Assembly (NCBI GenBank): GCA_002083555.1
Contig: MSXN01000001.1
Coordinates: 124,001 to 188,000 of the forward strand
DNA length: 64,000 nt
Source of the DNA: Nitrospira sp. ST-bin5
Lineage (GTDB): Bacteria > Nitrospirota > Nitrospiria > Nitrospirales > Nitrospiraceae
Reading direction: 5' to 3'
Under the pieces are notes generated by a model. That model did no database searches. It saw only the letters and a list, made by a program, of their open reading frames with translations, and was not told where the DNA came from. Shown here one piece after another: positions 1-8,239 of the stretch. The translations under genes were made by a program, and so were the position numbers. The first letter of the stretch is position 1. Each line of letters opens with the position of its first letter.

Positions 1-59
1 ATCGTTCCGCATGGATTAAGCACTGACGAGAAACCGGCACACCGACATGGGCAGATCGA

Positions 60-91
60 CAGACGTCGGTACGCTATTTCGCCGACGTCTG
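60..91. terminator. Hairpin downstream of pilC
   Basis: A perfect 10-bp inverted repeat (CAGACGTCGG and CCGACGTCTG) with a 12-nt loop lies about 40 nt past the pilC stop codon on the minus strand. No T-run follows, so it is not a textbook intrinsic terminator. It could instead be a transcript-end hairpin or a regulator palindrome for a gene left of the window. The remainder of bases 1-130 shows no convincing gene. Confidence 0.35.
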
Positions 92-130
92 CCGAATCAC
101 CTAGGTCACACGCTCCGTTCGAAAACACCT

Positions 131-1345
131 TTACCCAATCGCCGAGGCCATCGTGAAGATCGGCAGGTACATCGCGATGACGATGAAGCCGACCGTGACG
201 CCGAGAAACACCATCATCATCGGCTCGAGTAACGCCGTCAGATTCGTCACCGCCGCATCGACTTCGTCCTCATAAAAATCGGCGATTTTCCCGAGCATAT
301 TGTCGAGCGCACCGGTGGACTCGCCGACGGCAATCATGTGGGTCACCATCTTGGGGAACGCCTCGCTCTTGGCGAGCGGCTCAGAAATCGTCTTTCCTCC
401 GCTGATGCTGATGCGTGCATCCATCAGCACGTTTTCGATGACTTTATTCCCGGCCGTCTTGGCACAGATCGATAAGGCCTCCAGCAGGGGCACTCCGCTC
501 GTGATCAGCGTGCCCAATGTTCGCGTAAACTTGGCAACCGATGCCTTTCGAATCAAGTCACCGAACACCGGCAATTTCAGGACAATCTTGTCAACCGTCA
601 ATCTGCCTTGAGCAGTCGCATAGTATTTCTTGAAGGCGATCACCCCGACAACGATCGCACCAAGAATAATGTACCAATTCCCTTGCACAAAGTTACTCAT
701 GTCGATGACAAGCTGGGTCGGCCCAGGCAAGGCCATCTTCCCGCCCGACATTTCCTTGAACATTTTCTCGAAGACCGGAATGACCCAGATCATCAGCACA
801 GTGATGACAATCGCGGCAATCCCGCAAATAGCCGCCGGATAAACCATGGCGCTCTTAATCTGCGACTTCAGCTTCATCGCCTTTTCAATGTGTTTGGAAA
901 GGCGTGCGAGAATGGTATCCAGCAATCCGCCGACTTCACCAGCGTTCACCATATTGCAGTAGAGATCGTCGAAAATCTTTGGATGCCGACGCAACGCATC
1001 GGAAAAGGTCGAGCCGCCTTCAACTGACCCCTTGATTTCACCAACGGCTTTTCGAAGCGCCGCATTTTCCGACTGTGTCGAGAGAATCTCCAAGCATTGG
1101 ATCAAGGGCAAACCCGCGTTGATCATTGTTCCAAACTGTCGAGTGAAAACAACGAGATCCTTTTCCGTCATTCCGTTGCCGAAGCTCAGCTTGAACCCTT
1201 CTTTCGACCCCTTCTCCTCAAGGCTGGTCACCACCACGCTTTGCTTCCGGAGTTGGTCGACAGCCTCGTCGCGGCTCTTGGCCACAAGCTCGCCCTTCTT
1301 GACCGCACCAGACTTGCTTCGTCCAACGTATGCAAACGTAGCCAT
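131..1345 (-). CDS. pilC: Type IV pilus assembly / type II secretion inner-membrane protein PilC (GspF family)
   Basis: Polytopic inner-membrane platform protein of the type IV pilus or type II secretion machine; it couples the cytoplasmic ATPases to pilin assembly. The 404-aa product shows the family's two T2SS_F domains (about 70-192 and 273-395). Each ends in hydrophobic segments, and the conserved phrases MINAGLPLIQCLEIL and LITSGVPLLEALSI mark the repeat starts. Start chosen at the ATG that begins MATFAYVGRSKSG, the usual family N-terminus, preceded by an AGGA about 10 nt away; an upstream in-frame ATG would add 15 atypical residues. The end AMYLPIFTMASAIG is typical. Pilus neighbours are presumably left of the window. 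Pilus and type II secretion roles cannot be separated from this gene alone. Confidence 0.93.
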   Translation of the reverse strand: MATFAYVGRSKSGAVKKGELVAKSRDEAVDQLRKQSVVVTSLEEKGSKEGFKLSFGNGMTEKDLVVFTRQFGTMINAGLPLIQCLEILSTQSENAALRKAVGEIKGSVEGGSTFSDALRRHPKIFDDLYCNMVNAGEVGGLLDTILARLSKHIEKAMKLKSQIKSAMVYPAAICGIAAIVITVLMIWVIPVFEKMFKEMSGGKMALPGPTQLVIDMSNFVQGNWYIILGAIVVGVIAFKKYYATAQGRLTVDKIVLKLPVFGDLIRKASVAKFTRTLGTLITSGVPLLEALSICAKTAGNKVIENVLMDARISISGGKTISEPLAKSEAFPKMVTHMIAVGESTGALDNMLGKIADFYEDEVDAAVTNLTALLEPMMMVFLGVTVGFIVIAMYLPIFTMASAIG

Positions 1346-1502
1346 AGGCGTGTAATCCTGTTGTGGCTCCCTGAGCCGGTTAGGGAACAAACGTGTATCT
1401 ACGTGGTGAGTCTACTGGGGGGGCAAAAACCTGTCAAAACAAATGCATTATCTATGCGACCTGAGAGCGATGGGAGCGAGTTGGATGGCCCGCATCAGTA
1501 CG

Positions 1503-2045
1503 TCAGCCGACAGAACCGTTCAAGTGGGTTCGTCGATACCCTCGATACAAATAGTGCAGCCCGGAGCCTAAGGTAAACGCCACCATGACCAGTAATAACG
1601 GGAACAACGCACCGATCTTCATTCCCCGCCAGATCATGGCAATGACCAGCACTACATAGGCCAACTGGCACAATGTCGTACCTTTCCCCAAGATCGTCGG
1701 CGTAATGTCGATGGCAATATTCGTCACATGCGCGACCACTGTCCCCAGCATCAGGATGAGATCCCTACTTACCACCAGGATCACGACCCATGATGGCACG
1801 AGGTGCAGGATAGAGAGCGTGAGGAAGGCCGATGTGAGCAGAAGCTTATCCGCCAATGGATCGAGAATTTCCCCCAACTTGGTCTGCTGATTGGTCATGC
1901 GCGCGACCAGTCCATCCAATGCATCGGTGAGACCGGCGCAGAGTAAAGCCGCCAGCGCATACCCATATTGCCGATAGGTCATGAACCCCACGAACACGGG
2001 GATCAGGAGGATCCGCAAGATCGTCAGACTATTAGGTATGTTCAT
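1503..2045 (-). CDS. pgsA: CDP-diacylglycerol-glycerol-3-phosphate 3-phosphatidyltransferase
   Basis: Integral membrane enzyme that makes phosphatidylglycerophosphate, the committed step to phosphatidylglycerol and cardiolipin. The 180-aa product has the full CDP-alcohol phosphotransferase signature: D-A-L-D-G-L-V-A-R, then G, then the two aspartates of ILDPLADK, near residues 58-85. It has several membrane helices and the typical N-terminus MNIPNSLTILRILLIPVF. That motif fixes the start at 2045, although the frame stays open 41 codons further upstream. The gene is divergent from the small gene at 2191 and lies 157 bp upstream of pilC. Confidence 0.93.
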   Translation of the reverse strand: MNIPNSLTILRILLIPVFVGFMTYRQYGYALAALLCAGLTDALDGLVARMTNQQTKLGEILDPLADKLLLTSAFLTLSILHLVPSWVVILVVSRDLILMLGTVVAHVTNIAIDITPTILGKGTTLCQLAYVVLVIAMIWRGMKIGALFPLLLVMVAFTLGSGLHYLYRGYRRTHLNGSVG

Positions 2046-2190
2046 GCGGCCGCGCAGAACCTCCGTCTGATGGACTACCGGTCGCCATCTTAGAGAGGGG
2101 ATTTTGGGCTTGTCAACGCGGTTGCAGTGGCGCAGCCAGCCGCCTATAATCTGCCCTCGCTGTCTCAATACGGAATCTGTGGAGGAATTG

Positions 2191-2508
2191 ATGAGCGCGT
2201 TGCCCTTGATGATGAAGAAAGAAGGACTGGTTGAGAAACATCAAATGGAAGGCGTGGATCCGAGCGATCGCTATTTTAGCCGCGCCCTTCTGGTGAGTCG
2301 AACCGGCGCCGGGTATTCAGGGAAAATCATGTACGAAGCCCTCATCGTCCAAGGAGGTTCCCACTCAACGATCGGAGCCGCTGTGCGCGAGGTGGTTGAG
2401 AAGCTCCAAGGAATGGGATTCGTACGCCTGCGTACGAGAGCCAACTTCAGAGGTACCCGCTACCTCGCTGAAAAAGAAACCTGGATCGACTACCCCGACC
2501 TCGCCTAA
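2191..2508 (+). CDS. Conserved hypothetical small protein
   Basis: 105-aa soluble protein of unknown function, not assigned to a family. It has no signal peptide or membrane helix. The middle carries a glycine-rich stretch (SRTGAGYSGKIMYEALIVQGG) followed by an amphipathic helix and a basic segment with RLRTRANFRGTRYL. The start is fixed by a strong GGAGG eight bases upstream of ATG 2191; the frame stays open further upstream but without a ribosome site. It is transcribed away from pgsA and its stop overlaps the stop of the convergent serine hydrolase by 4 nt. Coding is supported by the ribosome site and good codon use. Confidence 0.7.
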   Translation: MSALPLMMKKEGLVEKHQMEGVDPSDRYFSRALLVSRTGAGYSGKIMYEALIVQGGSHSTIGAAVREVVEKLQGMGFVRLRTRANFRGTRYLAEKETWIDYPDLA

Positions 2509-3641
2509 CTACCTCCCACATATTCCCGATACACCAGCTCGTGGATCAGCGGTCGAAACGCTTTAATCTGTTCATTCTTCCTGGTCGGGTGCACTCGATT
2601 GGAAAGTAATACGATTTCCAGCTCATGAAGCGGATCAATCCACAGCGACGTCCCCGTATACCCTAAGTGGCCAAACGCAACCTCGGGCAGAAATCTCCCT
2701 GCCGATGACGGAGGCGATGGAGTATCCCACCCCAGCGCCCAGCTCGAACCAGGCACAATAGTCTGTCGACAGGTAAACTCTTTGACAAGGGCAGGGTCTA
2801 GAACGGACGACCGTCGATGATAGGCCTGTAGCCAGGCCCCTGCCACGGCCAACACCGCCGCCGCCGTTCCGAAGAGACCCGCATGCCCGGCCACACCGCC
2901 AAGAGACGCCGCATTTTCATCGTGAACTTCGCCGCGTAATAGTCGCCCCCTCCAGATATCGTGTTCAGTGGGCGCAACCTCACCCCCACGTCGACGGGCG
3001 CATTGAAGAAAGTCATCTGCCCATTCTGCCGGCACAAATCCCAGCTGCGATGTCCCTGCCAGAGAAGCGATCCGGTCACGAAAGAATTCCTGGGGCGGAG
3101 CGCCACTACACCGATCCACGACCATTCCCAGAAGCATAAATCCCAGATCACTGTAGAGGCTTCGCGCCCCTCGCTCATAGATCAGGGCTTCGTCTCGGAT
3201 CAGCTTCATGAGCCCGAGGCGCGAGAGACCGCGCTGTTCTTCTGTCGCGGGGATGGAGGCCGTCGGACTCAGTCGCTCGTAATACCCTCGCCAACCAGGA
3301 AGGCCTGAACTATGCGTCAACAGATGCCAGAGCGACGCCGTGCCGATCGGACTGCCAGCCAGTTCCGGGAGTATCGAGTCAACCCGATCATGCAGCTGAC
3401 ATCGTCCGGCTTGGATGAGCAACACCAACCCCGTTACCGTAGACAACGGCTTCGTGAGCGAGGCCAGATCATAGACCGTCGCCGCCTGGACGGCCCGAGC
3501 AGTCGCAGCAGTCGACAAGCGTCCAGCCGTAAACACATCGATCGGGGCACCGCCATGCCTCACAGCCAGCACGGCCCCGGGAAACACTTCGTCCGCGACG
3601 GCCTGCTCAAGTGCCGCCTGAATGAGAGGAACATTCGGCAT
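2505..3641 (-). CDS. Serine hydrolase, beta-lactamase / penicillin-binding-protein-like (class C fold)
   Basis: 378-aa enzyme of the beta-lactamase-related serine hydrolase family (EstB/AmpH/PBP-like). Visible motifs are the nucleophile tetrad S-L-T-K (about 61-64), Y-S-D at about 163-165 in place of Y-x-N, and H-L-G-Y-T-G at about 325 in place of K-T-G. This pattern fits esterases or DD-peptidase-like amidases better than a true beta-lactamase. No signal peptide is visible, suggesting a cytoplasmic location. The start may also be a GTG 18 nt upstream (3659); neither has a clear ribosome site. It lies just downstream of the divIVA end of the division cluster, so a role in cell-wall recycling is possible but unproven. 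Confidence 0.8.
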   Translation of the reverse strand: MPNVPLIQAALEQAVADEVFPGAVLAVRHGGAPIDVFTAGRLSTAATARAVQAATVYDLASLTKPLSTVTGLVLLIQAGRCQLHDRVDSILPELAGSPIGTASLWHLLTHSSGLPGWRGYYERLSPTASIPATEEQRGLSRLGLMKLIRDEALIYERGARSLYSDLGFMLLGMVVDRCSGAPPQEFFRDRIASLAGTSQLGFVPAEWADDFLQCARRRGGEVAPTEHDIWRGRLLRGEVHDENAASLGGVAGHAGLFGTAAAVLAVAGAWLQAYHRRSSVLDPALVKEFTCRQTIVPGSSWALGWDTPSPPSSAGRFLPEVAFGHLGYTGTSLWIDPLHELEIVLLSNRVHPTRKNEQIKAFRPLIHELVYREYVGGS

Positions 3642-3753
3642 GGTGGACGATCGACTCACGAAGATGATGAACCCGCGGTGATTACGGCATCACCGTACCT
3701 GACCAGGCGACCGGAAGTAGAAACGATTCAACGCCACAACGCAGCCGAAGAAA

Positions 3754-4269
3754 TCATGAGCGGGTCGGACTCGACTCCCCTTCCATCTTCTCTTCAGGAG
3801 CGACACCACTATCCTGATAGGCCTCGGCCGACTCGACATCCAACATACGCTCAAACGTATGGAGTGTGGCCCGCATCCGCTCCACCATAAGCAGCCGCTG
3901 TTTCTGCAATTGGGACAGATCCCGTTGCGTCTCACCCAGCTCCACCCGCGCCTGACGAATGACTTCACCGGCCTTCAGCTCCGCTTCCTTGACGATCAAC
4001 TCCGCATCGCGATTGGCGCTGCGCTTGACGTCATCGGCCAACGATTGCGCCGCCACAAGGGTATTCGACAGTGTCGTCTCGGTCCGTTTCAATTCGGACA
4101 CCTGCTGTTCTGTCATGGCCAACCGCTCCCGCAGCATCGCATTGTCGCGATTCAACGACTCCACGGTTTGCGCCAATTCCTCGAGAAACCGGTTGACCTC
4201 CTCACGATCGTAGCCGCGGAGCTTCGTGCGGAACACCATCTGTTGAATGTCGAGTGGTGTGATCTTCAT
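3754..4269 (-). CDS. divIVA: DivIVA-domain protein
   Basis: 171-aa cytoplasmic coiled-coil protein. The N-terminal 60 residues match the DivIVA lipid-binding domain (MKITPLDIQQMVFRTKLRGYD, then EEVNRFLEEL), followed by a long heptad-rich coiled coil to about residue 145 and an acidic, disordered tail. In Gram-positives such proteins mark curved membranes and recruit division or growth factors. In Gram-negative dcw clusters the job is less known, but its position after yggT suggests a part in division or polar growth. It starts about 20 bp after the yggT stop, in the same operon. Confidence 0.88.
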   Translation of the reverse strand: MKITPLDIQQMVFRTKLRGYDREEVNRFLEELAQTVESLNRDNAMLRERLAMTEQQVSELKRTETTLSNTLVAAQSLADDVKRSANRDAELIVKEAELKAGEVIRQARVELGETQRDLSQLQKQRLLMVERMRATLHTFERMLDVESAEAYQDSGVAPEEKMEGESSPTRS

Positions 4270-4289
4270 AAATGCCCCCGTTCGTTGAG

Positions 4290-4586
4290 TCAGTTCATCC
4301 GCAACGCCAGATCTTTTAATGACTGCACCACAGCGAACTGCAGAAATGTCAAAATCAGAATGGCGATAATTGGCGAGAGGTCAATGCCCATGCGCCATCC
4401 CATCCAGCGGCGAATGGGAGCGAGCACCGGTTCAGTTGCACGATCAAGAAATTGGACAATCGGATTCCACGGATCGGGATTGACCCAGGAAATCAAGGCC
4501 CGAGCGATGATGATCCACATATACAGCCACAGCACATAATCCAGCACCGTGGCGGTCCCCAACAGCACATTCCGAAACACAAACAT
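4290..4586 (-). CDS. YggT family membrane protein
   Basis: 98-aa integral membrane protein with two hydrophobic segments (about 8-30 and 68-90) separated by the family's conserved middle, seen here as ARALISWVNPDPWNPIVQFL followed by PVLAPIRRW. In other bacteria YggT relatives (YlmG, Ycf19) sit beside division genes, and the plastid homologue affects nucleoid and division patterns. Start and the proC stop share one base (TGATG), which implies translational coupling within the ylmE-proC-yggT-divIVA block. Confidence 0.9.
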   Translation of the reverse strand: MFVFRNVLLGTATVLDYVLWLYMWIIIARALISWVNPDPWNPIVQFLDRATEPVLAPIRRWMGWRMGIDLSPIIAILILTFLQFAVVQSLKDLALRMN

Positions 4587-5404
4587 CAGCGTCCGAGCTC
4601 CTGAGATCGTTTCGTCGCCGCCTCGACGGCATCGATGAGCGTCGCGCGCATCCCGCCGACTTCCAGACGATGCAGACCGGCAATCGTGGTTCCGCCCGGA
4701 GACGCCACCTTGTCCTTGAGTCGAGCGGGATGCTCCCCTGTCTCAATCACCATCTTTGCCGCACCTAGAACGGTTTGCGCAGCCAGCACCTCCGCCGTCG
4801 CACGGGGCAATCCCATCTTCACGCCTCCGTCCGCCATCGCTTCGATGGCCAGAAAGACGTAGGCCGGGCCGCTGCCGCTGAGTCCCGTGACGGCATCCAT
4901 CAACCGCTCTTCAACCGTCACAACTTTCCCGACCGATTCAAATATTGCGCGCGCCGTTCCGGCGTCCGACTCAGAGACGCCAGGTCCGAGAGCCAGAGCC
5001 GTCATCCCTTCCTGCACCATGGCAGGAGTGTTCGGCATGGCTCGCACCACTCTGGTTCCTGTCCCGCCGGCTTTCGTGATCGCCTGGATTGGAATCCCGG
5101 CGGCCACTGAAATCGTGAGCGCCCGCTTCATCTCTCCGGCAATGTCGTTCATGACCCCGTCGAGAACCTGTGGCTTGACGGCCAGCACAATAATTCCCGC
5201 CCAGGCCGCGGCCTCACGATTTGAACGACCCACACGAACACCATGCAGGCGCTTCAGCGTATCACAGCGTTCCGCGACAGGATCGGTGGCCCAGATCTGA
5301 TCCGACTCGCAGCAATGGGTCGCGAGGAGCCCGGCAATCAGGGCTTCGGCCATCTGGCCGCCGCCGACAAAGGCAATCTTTTCATGAATGCGAGGCTTAG
5401 ACAT
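4586..5404 (-). CDS. proC: Pyrroline-5-carboxylate reductase
   Basis: 272-aa cytosolic NAD(P)H-dependent enzyme for the last step of proline synthesis (1-pyrroline-5-carboxylate to proline). The N-terminal Rossmann motif is IAFVGGGQMAEAL, followed by VLAVKPQ. The C-terminal dimerisation domain carries the family signature around VTGLSGSGPAYVFLAIEAMADGGVKMG. Start chosen at MSKPRIHEK; an ATG four codons upstream is also possible. It overlaps the yggS stop by 8 nt. Linkage with yggS and yggT is a common conserved group in bacteria. Confidence 0.95.
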   Translation of the reverse strand: MSKPRIHEKIAFVGGGQMAEALIAGLLATHCCESDQIWATDPVAERCDTLKRLHGVRVGRSNREAAAWAGIIVLAVKPQVLDGVMNDIAGEMKRALTISVAAGIPIQAITKAGGTGTRVVRAMPNTPAMVQEGMTALALGPGVSESDAGTARAIFESVGKVVTVEERLMDAVTGLSGSGPAYVFLAIEAMADGGVKMGLPRATAEVLAAQTVLGAAKMVIETGEHPARLKDKVASPGGTTIAGLHRLEVGGMRATLIDAVEAATKRSQELGR

Positions 5405-6107
5405 GGCGCGCTCCAAAAATCGCCGTGCCTACGCGCACCATCGTCGCACCCTCTTCGATCGCGATCTCAAAGTCATGCGACATGCCCATGGAAAAATCCT
5501 GCATCGTCATAGGCGAAATATTCTTTGCGGCGATGCGCGCCCCAAGCTCGCGAAGATCTCGGAAATAGGGCCGCGCCGCTTCCGGCTCTGCCGTCGGAGG
5601 CGGTATCGTCATCAGCCCTTGAATCCTGAGATGCGGCAAGTCGCCGAGAAGACTCAAGTCCTGCATCAGCACTGGCGGCAAAAAGCCGGCCTTGCTCGCT
5701 TCGCCGGCTATGTTCACTTCCAAAAGCACCGCCTGCTTCACGCCGGCGGCGCCGGCTCGCCGATTGATCTCTTGGGCCAATTCCACGGAATCGACCGAAT
5801 GAATCAGCTCAAAGATGCCGATCGCGTCGCGCACCTTCCGCCGTTGCAACTGGCCGATAAAATGCCAGCGGGGTAACAGGTCCCGGAGGAGCCCAACCTT
5901 TGCAAGCGCCTCCTGCATCCGATTCTCCCCCAAAAGGGTGAGCCCGGCACCAAGTCCCTCTCTGATCCGCTCCGCCGGAACCGTCTTGGTCGCAGCCACC
6001 AGCCGGACGGTGTCCGGTGATCTGCCGGCCCGTTCCGCAGCGCTCCGCATGCGGTCTAGAATCTGCTGCACGCGGCGGGCGAGGGAATCATCTGCAACCC
6101 GCTCCAT
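5397..6107 (-). CDS. yggS: YggS/PROSC family pyridoxal-phosphate homeostasis protein
   Basis: 236-aa PLP-binding protein with the fold of the alanine racemase N-terminal barrel but without the second domain. It binds PLP through the lysine in VAATKTV (K41) and buffers vitamin B6 and amino-acid pools. Other conserved marks are GENRMQEALAK, WHFIGQLQRRKV, LEVNIAGEASKAGF and the C-terminal SMGMSHDFEIAIEEGATMVRVG phosphate-binding region. It lies between pgeF (103 bp away) and proC (overlapping), as in many dcw-linked blocks. Confidence 0.95.
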   Translation of the reverse strand: MERVADDSLARRVQQILDRMRSAAERAGRSPDTVRLVAATKTVPAERIREGLGAGLTLLGENRMQEALAKVGLLRDLLPRWHFIGQLQRRKVRDAIGIFELIHSVDSVELAQEINRRAGAAGVKQAVLLEVNIAGEASKAGFLPPVLMQDLSLLGDLPHLRIQGLMTIPPPTAEPEAARPYFRDLRELGARIAAKNISPMTMQDFSMGMSHDFEIAIEEGATMVRVGTAIFGARHV

Positions 6108-6210
6108 ACATCGTTACGCCGGAAAAAGTCCTGGACTCGAAAAATCAATGCTACTTCCGATATTCTAACGGAAGCGCTGGGGAATTGGCAGGGGCTCCGG
6201 CACTCACCCC

Positions 6211-6945
6211 CTACCGCGCCGCCGACAGGCCGATGGCGCTCACCATGGTCCCGATTACCTTGCCTTCGCGACGGTACGAGAAAAAGAGATCTTCATGACA
6301 AATCGTACATACGTTCACGCTCGTGACCTGCCCGCCGCCAATCCCGCAATCCTGCACTTGCCGCCTGATCAACGCCTTTAAGTCGAGGCGGGCTTTGCCC
6401 GCACGATGATCACGCAAAACCGTTTCCCACCAAGCAAATCGCTCCCGAACCTCGTTCAGAACCGGTTCGTCCACCTCATAGCAGCAGACACCTGCAGAGG
6501 GGCCGATACTGACGTGCAGCTGGCCGAGCTCTGCCCCGAATCGCGTCTGCATAAGCATCAGGGTCTTGGGCACAATGCCCGCGACGGCCCCACGCCATCC
6601 GGCGTGGATCGCGGCCACCACCCGCCGACGCGCATCGTGCACCAGCACAGGGACGCAGTCAGCGGTGCGCACCGCCACCATCGTCCCGGGCTGATCCGTC
6701 ACCAGGGCATCCCACCCGCCGTCAAACCGGTCGGCATCGGTCAGAGGCCGATCGACGACGAGCGCGTCTGTCCCATGCACCTGCTTCACCGACAAAATCC
6801 AGGGCGCCGGAGCACCGGGTGCTCGCATCGGAGCACCCGTCCCCAAACGCAGATTTTCGGCATGCGCCCTTGTGCCAAAGAAGTGCCGGACCCCGCTTCT
6901 CGCAGAAGCAAATGCCGGCACCGTAATCACCGATGCTCGTCCCAT
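6211..6945 (-). CDS. pgeF: Peptidoglycan editing factor PgeF (YfiH/laccase-domain, DUF152)
   Basis: 244-aa cytosolic enzyme of the multicopper polyphenol oxidase-like family. Family members correct muropeptide precursors wrongly carrying L-Ser in place of L-Ala, or act as purine nucleoside phosphorylases. The metal and active-site residues are visible: His in KQVHG (about 57), Cys in RTADCVPV (about 97) and His in IHAGWRG (about 114). CTICHEDLFFSYRREG follows near the C-terminus. Start chosen at ATG 6945 because GAGAGG lies 9 nt upstream; two ATGs further upstream are weaker. It follows ftsZ by 38 bp, consistent with a cell-wall quality-control role. Confidence 0.92.
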   Translation of the reverse strand: MGRASVITVPAFASARSGVRHFFGTRAHAENLRLGTGAPMRAPGAPAPWILSVKQVHGTDALVVDRPLTDADRFDGGWDALVTDQPGTMVAVRTADCVPVLVHDARRRVVAAIHAGWRGAVAGIVPKTLMLMQTRFGAELGQLHVSIGPSAGVCCYEVDEPVLNEVRERFAWWETVLRDHRAGKARLDLKALIRRQVQDCGIGGGQVTSVNVCTICHEDLFFSYRREGKVIGTMVSAIGLSAAR

Positions 6946-6983
6946 ACGTCTCATCCTCTCGCGGCCGAGAGTGCCTCTCGTAC

Positions 6984-8186
6984 TTAGTTCACCTGCTTCC
7001 GGAGAAACGTGGGGACATCCCATTCATCTTCCGCCACCAACGCCCGATCAATGGCCTCACGAGCATCGTTCCGTTGGCGAAGGAACGTGGGGCGATCCAG
7101 ATCTTTCATCGGCCGATCGGCCATCCCCATCGCCGCACTCACGCCCACACCGGCCAAGACCGGCTGCACCGGCTTCGCGGCGCGGGCCGACGTCTGTTCG
7201 ACGCTCGCCGTCATCGAGACCATCTCCTCTTCACATTCAAAGCCCGTGGCAATTACCGTCACCACCAGATCATCGCCCATGTCGGGATTGATCACTTGGC
7301 CGACAATGATGTTGGCGTCTGAATCGGCCGTTTGCTGAATGATGGAGGCCGCCTCTTCAATTTCATGCAGCGTCATATTCGGACCACCGGTGATGTTCAG
7401 GAGTACGCCACGCGCACCCTGCACACTACCCTCTTCCAGCAGCGGGCTGCAGATCGCCCGTTGTGCAGCTTCGATCGCGCGATTGGTTCCCCGCGCAATA
7501 CCCATGCCCATGACGGCACGCCCCGTATGCGACATGATCGTCCGCACATCGGCAAAGTCAACGTTCACATGACCGGTGGTCGTGATCACATCGGCGATGC
7601 CTTGGATCGCCTGGCGCAACACATCGTCGGCGACTTTGAAGGCTTCGAGCAAAGGCGTCGATTTGTCGACAATCCCCAACAGGCGCTGATTCGGAATCAC
7701 AAGGAGCGTGTCCACATGGCGGCGAAGATCGCGAATACCCTCTTCCGCATGTTTATGGCGACGCTGTCCTTCATACTGAAACGGCTTGGTGACCACACCC
7801 ACAGTAAGAATGCCTTGCTCCCGTGCAATGCTGGCCACGATCGGAGCCGCGCCGGTGCCGGTCCCGCCGCCCATACCAGCGGTAACAAACACCATATCTG
7901 CACCTTCGAGACATTCCCGGATGTGATCCTTGCTCTCGAGTGCCGCATCCTTTCCGATTTCCGGACGGGCGCCGGCGCCGAGTCCCCGGGTCCGTTCAGG
8001 ACCCAATTGAATCTTGTACGGAGCCAACGACCTATCGAGCGCCTGGAGGTCGGTATTGGCCGCGATGAAATCGACCCGGGCGAGCCCCGACCCGATCATC
8101 GTATTCACGGCATTACACCCGGCTCCGCCGACTCCGACGACCTTGATCCTGACCGGCAACAGCGCATCTTCCTGGAAAGAGAACAT
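6984..8186 (-). CDS. ftsZ: Cell division protein FtsZ
   Basis: 400-aa tubulin-like GTPase that forms the Z-ring. The tubulin signature GGGTGTG sits at residues 106-112, preceded by the N-terminal nucleotide fold VVGVGGAGCNAVNTMI and followed by NVDFADVRTIM and GNTD-like NTDLQAL loops. The variable linker (about 320-380) leads to a short C-terminal conserved peptide, EDEWDVPTFLRKQ, which normally binds FtsA and other partners. A strong GAGGAGG seven bases before the ATG suggests high translation. It starts 53 bp after the ftsA stop. Confidence 0.98.
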   Translation of the reverse strand: MFSFQEDALLPVRIKVVGVGGAGCNAVNTMIGSGLARVDFIAANTDLQALDRSLAPYKIQLGPERTRGLGAGARPEIGKDAALESKDHIRECLEGADMVFVTAGMGGGTGTGAAPIVASIAREQGILTVGVVTKPFQYEGQRRHKHAEEGIRDLRRHVDTLLVIPNQRLLGIVDKSTPLLEAFKVADDVLRQAIQGIADVITTTGHVNVDFADVRTIMSHTGRAVMGMGIARGTNRAIEAAQRAICSPLLEEGSVQGARGVLLNITGGPNMTLHEIEEAASIIQQTADSDANIIVGQVINPDMGDDLVVTVIATGFECEEEMVSMTASVEQTSARAAKPVQPVLAGVGVSAAMGMADRPMKDLDRPTFLRQRNDAREAIDRALVAEDEWDVPTFLRKQVN

Positions 8187-8239
8187 TGCGGCACCTCCTC
8201 ACCTGTGATCGCCGAGCGGCACCATGCCGCGCGCGAAAG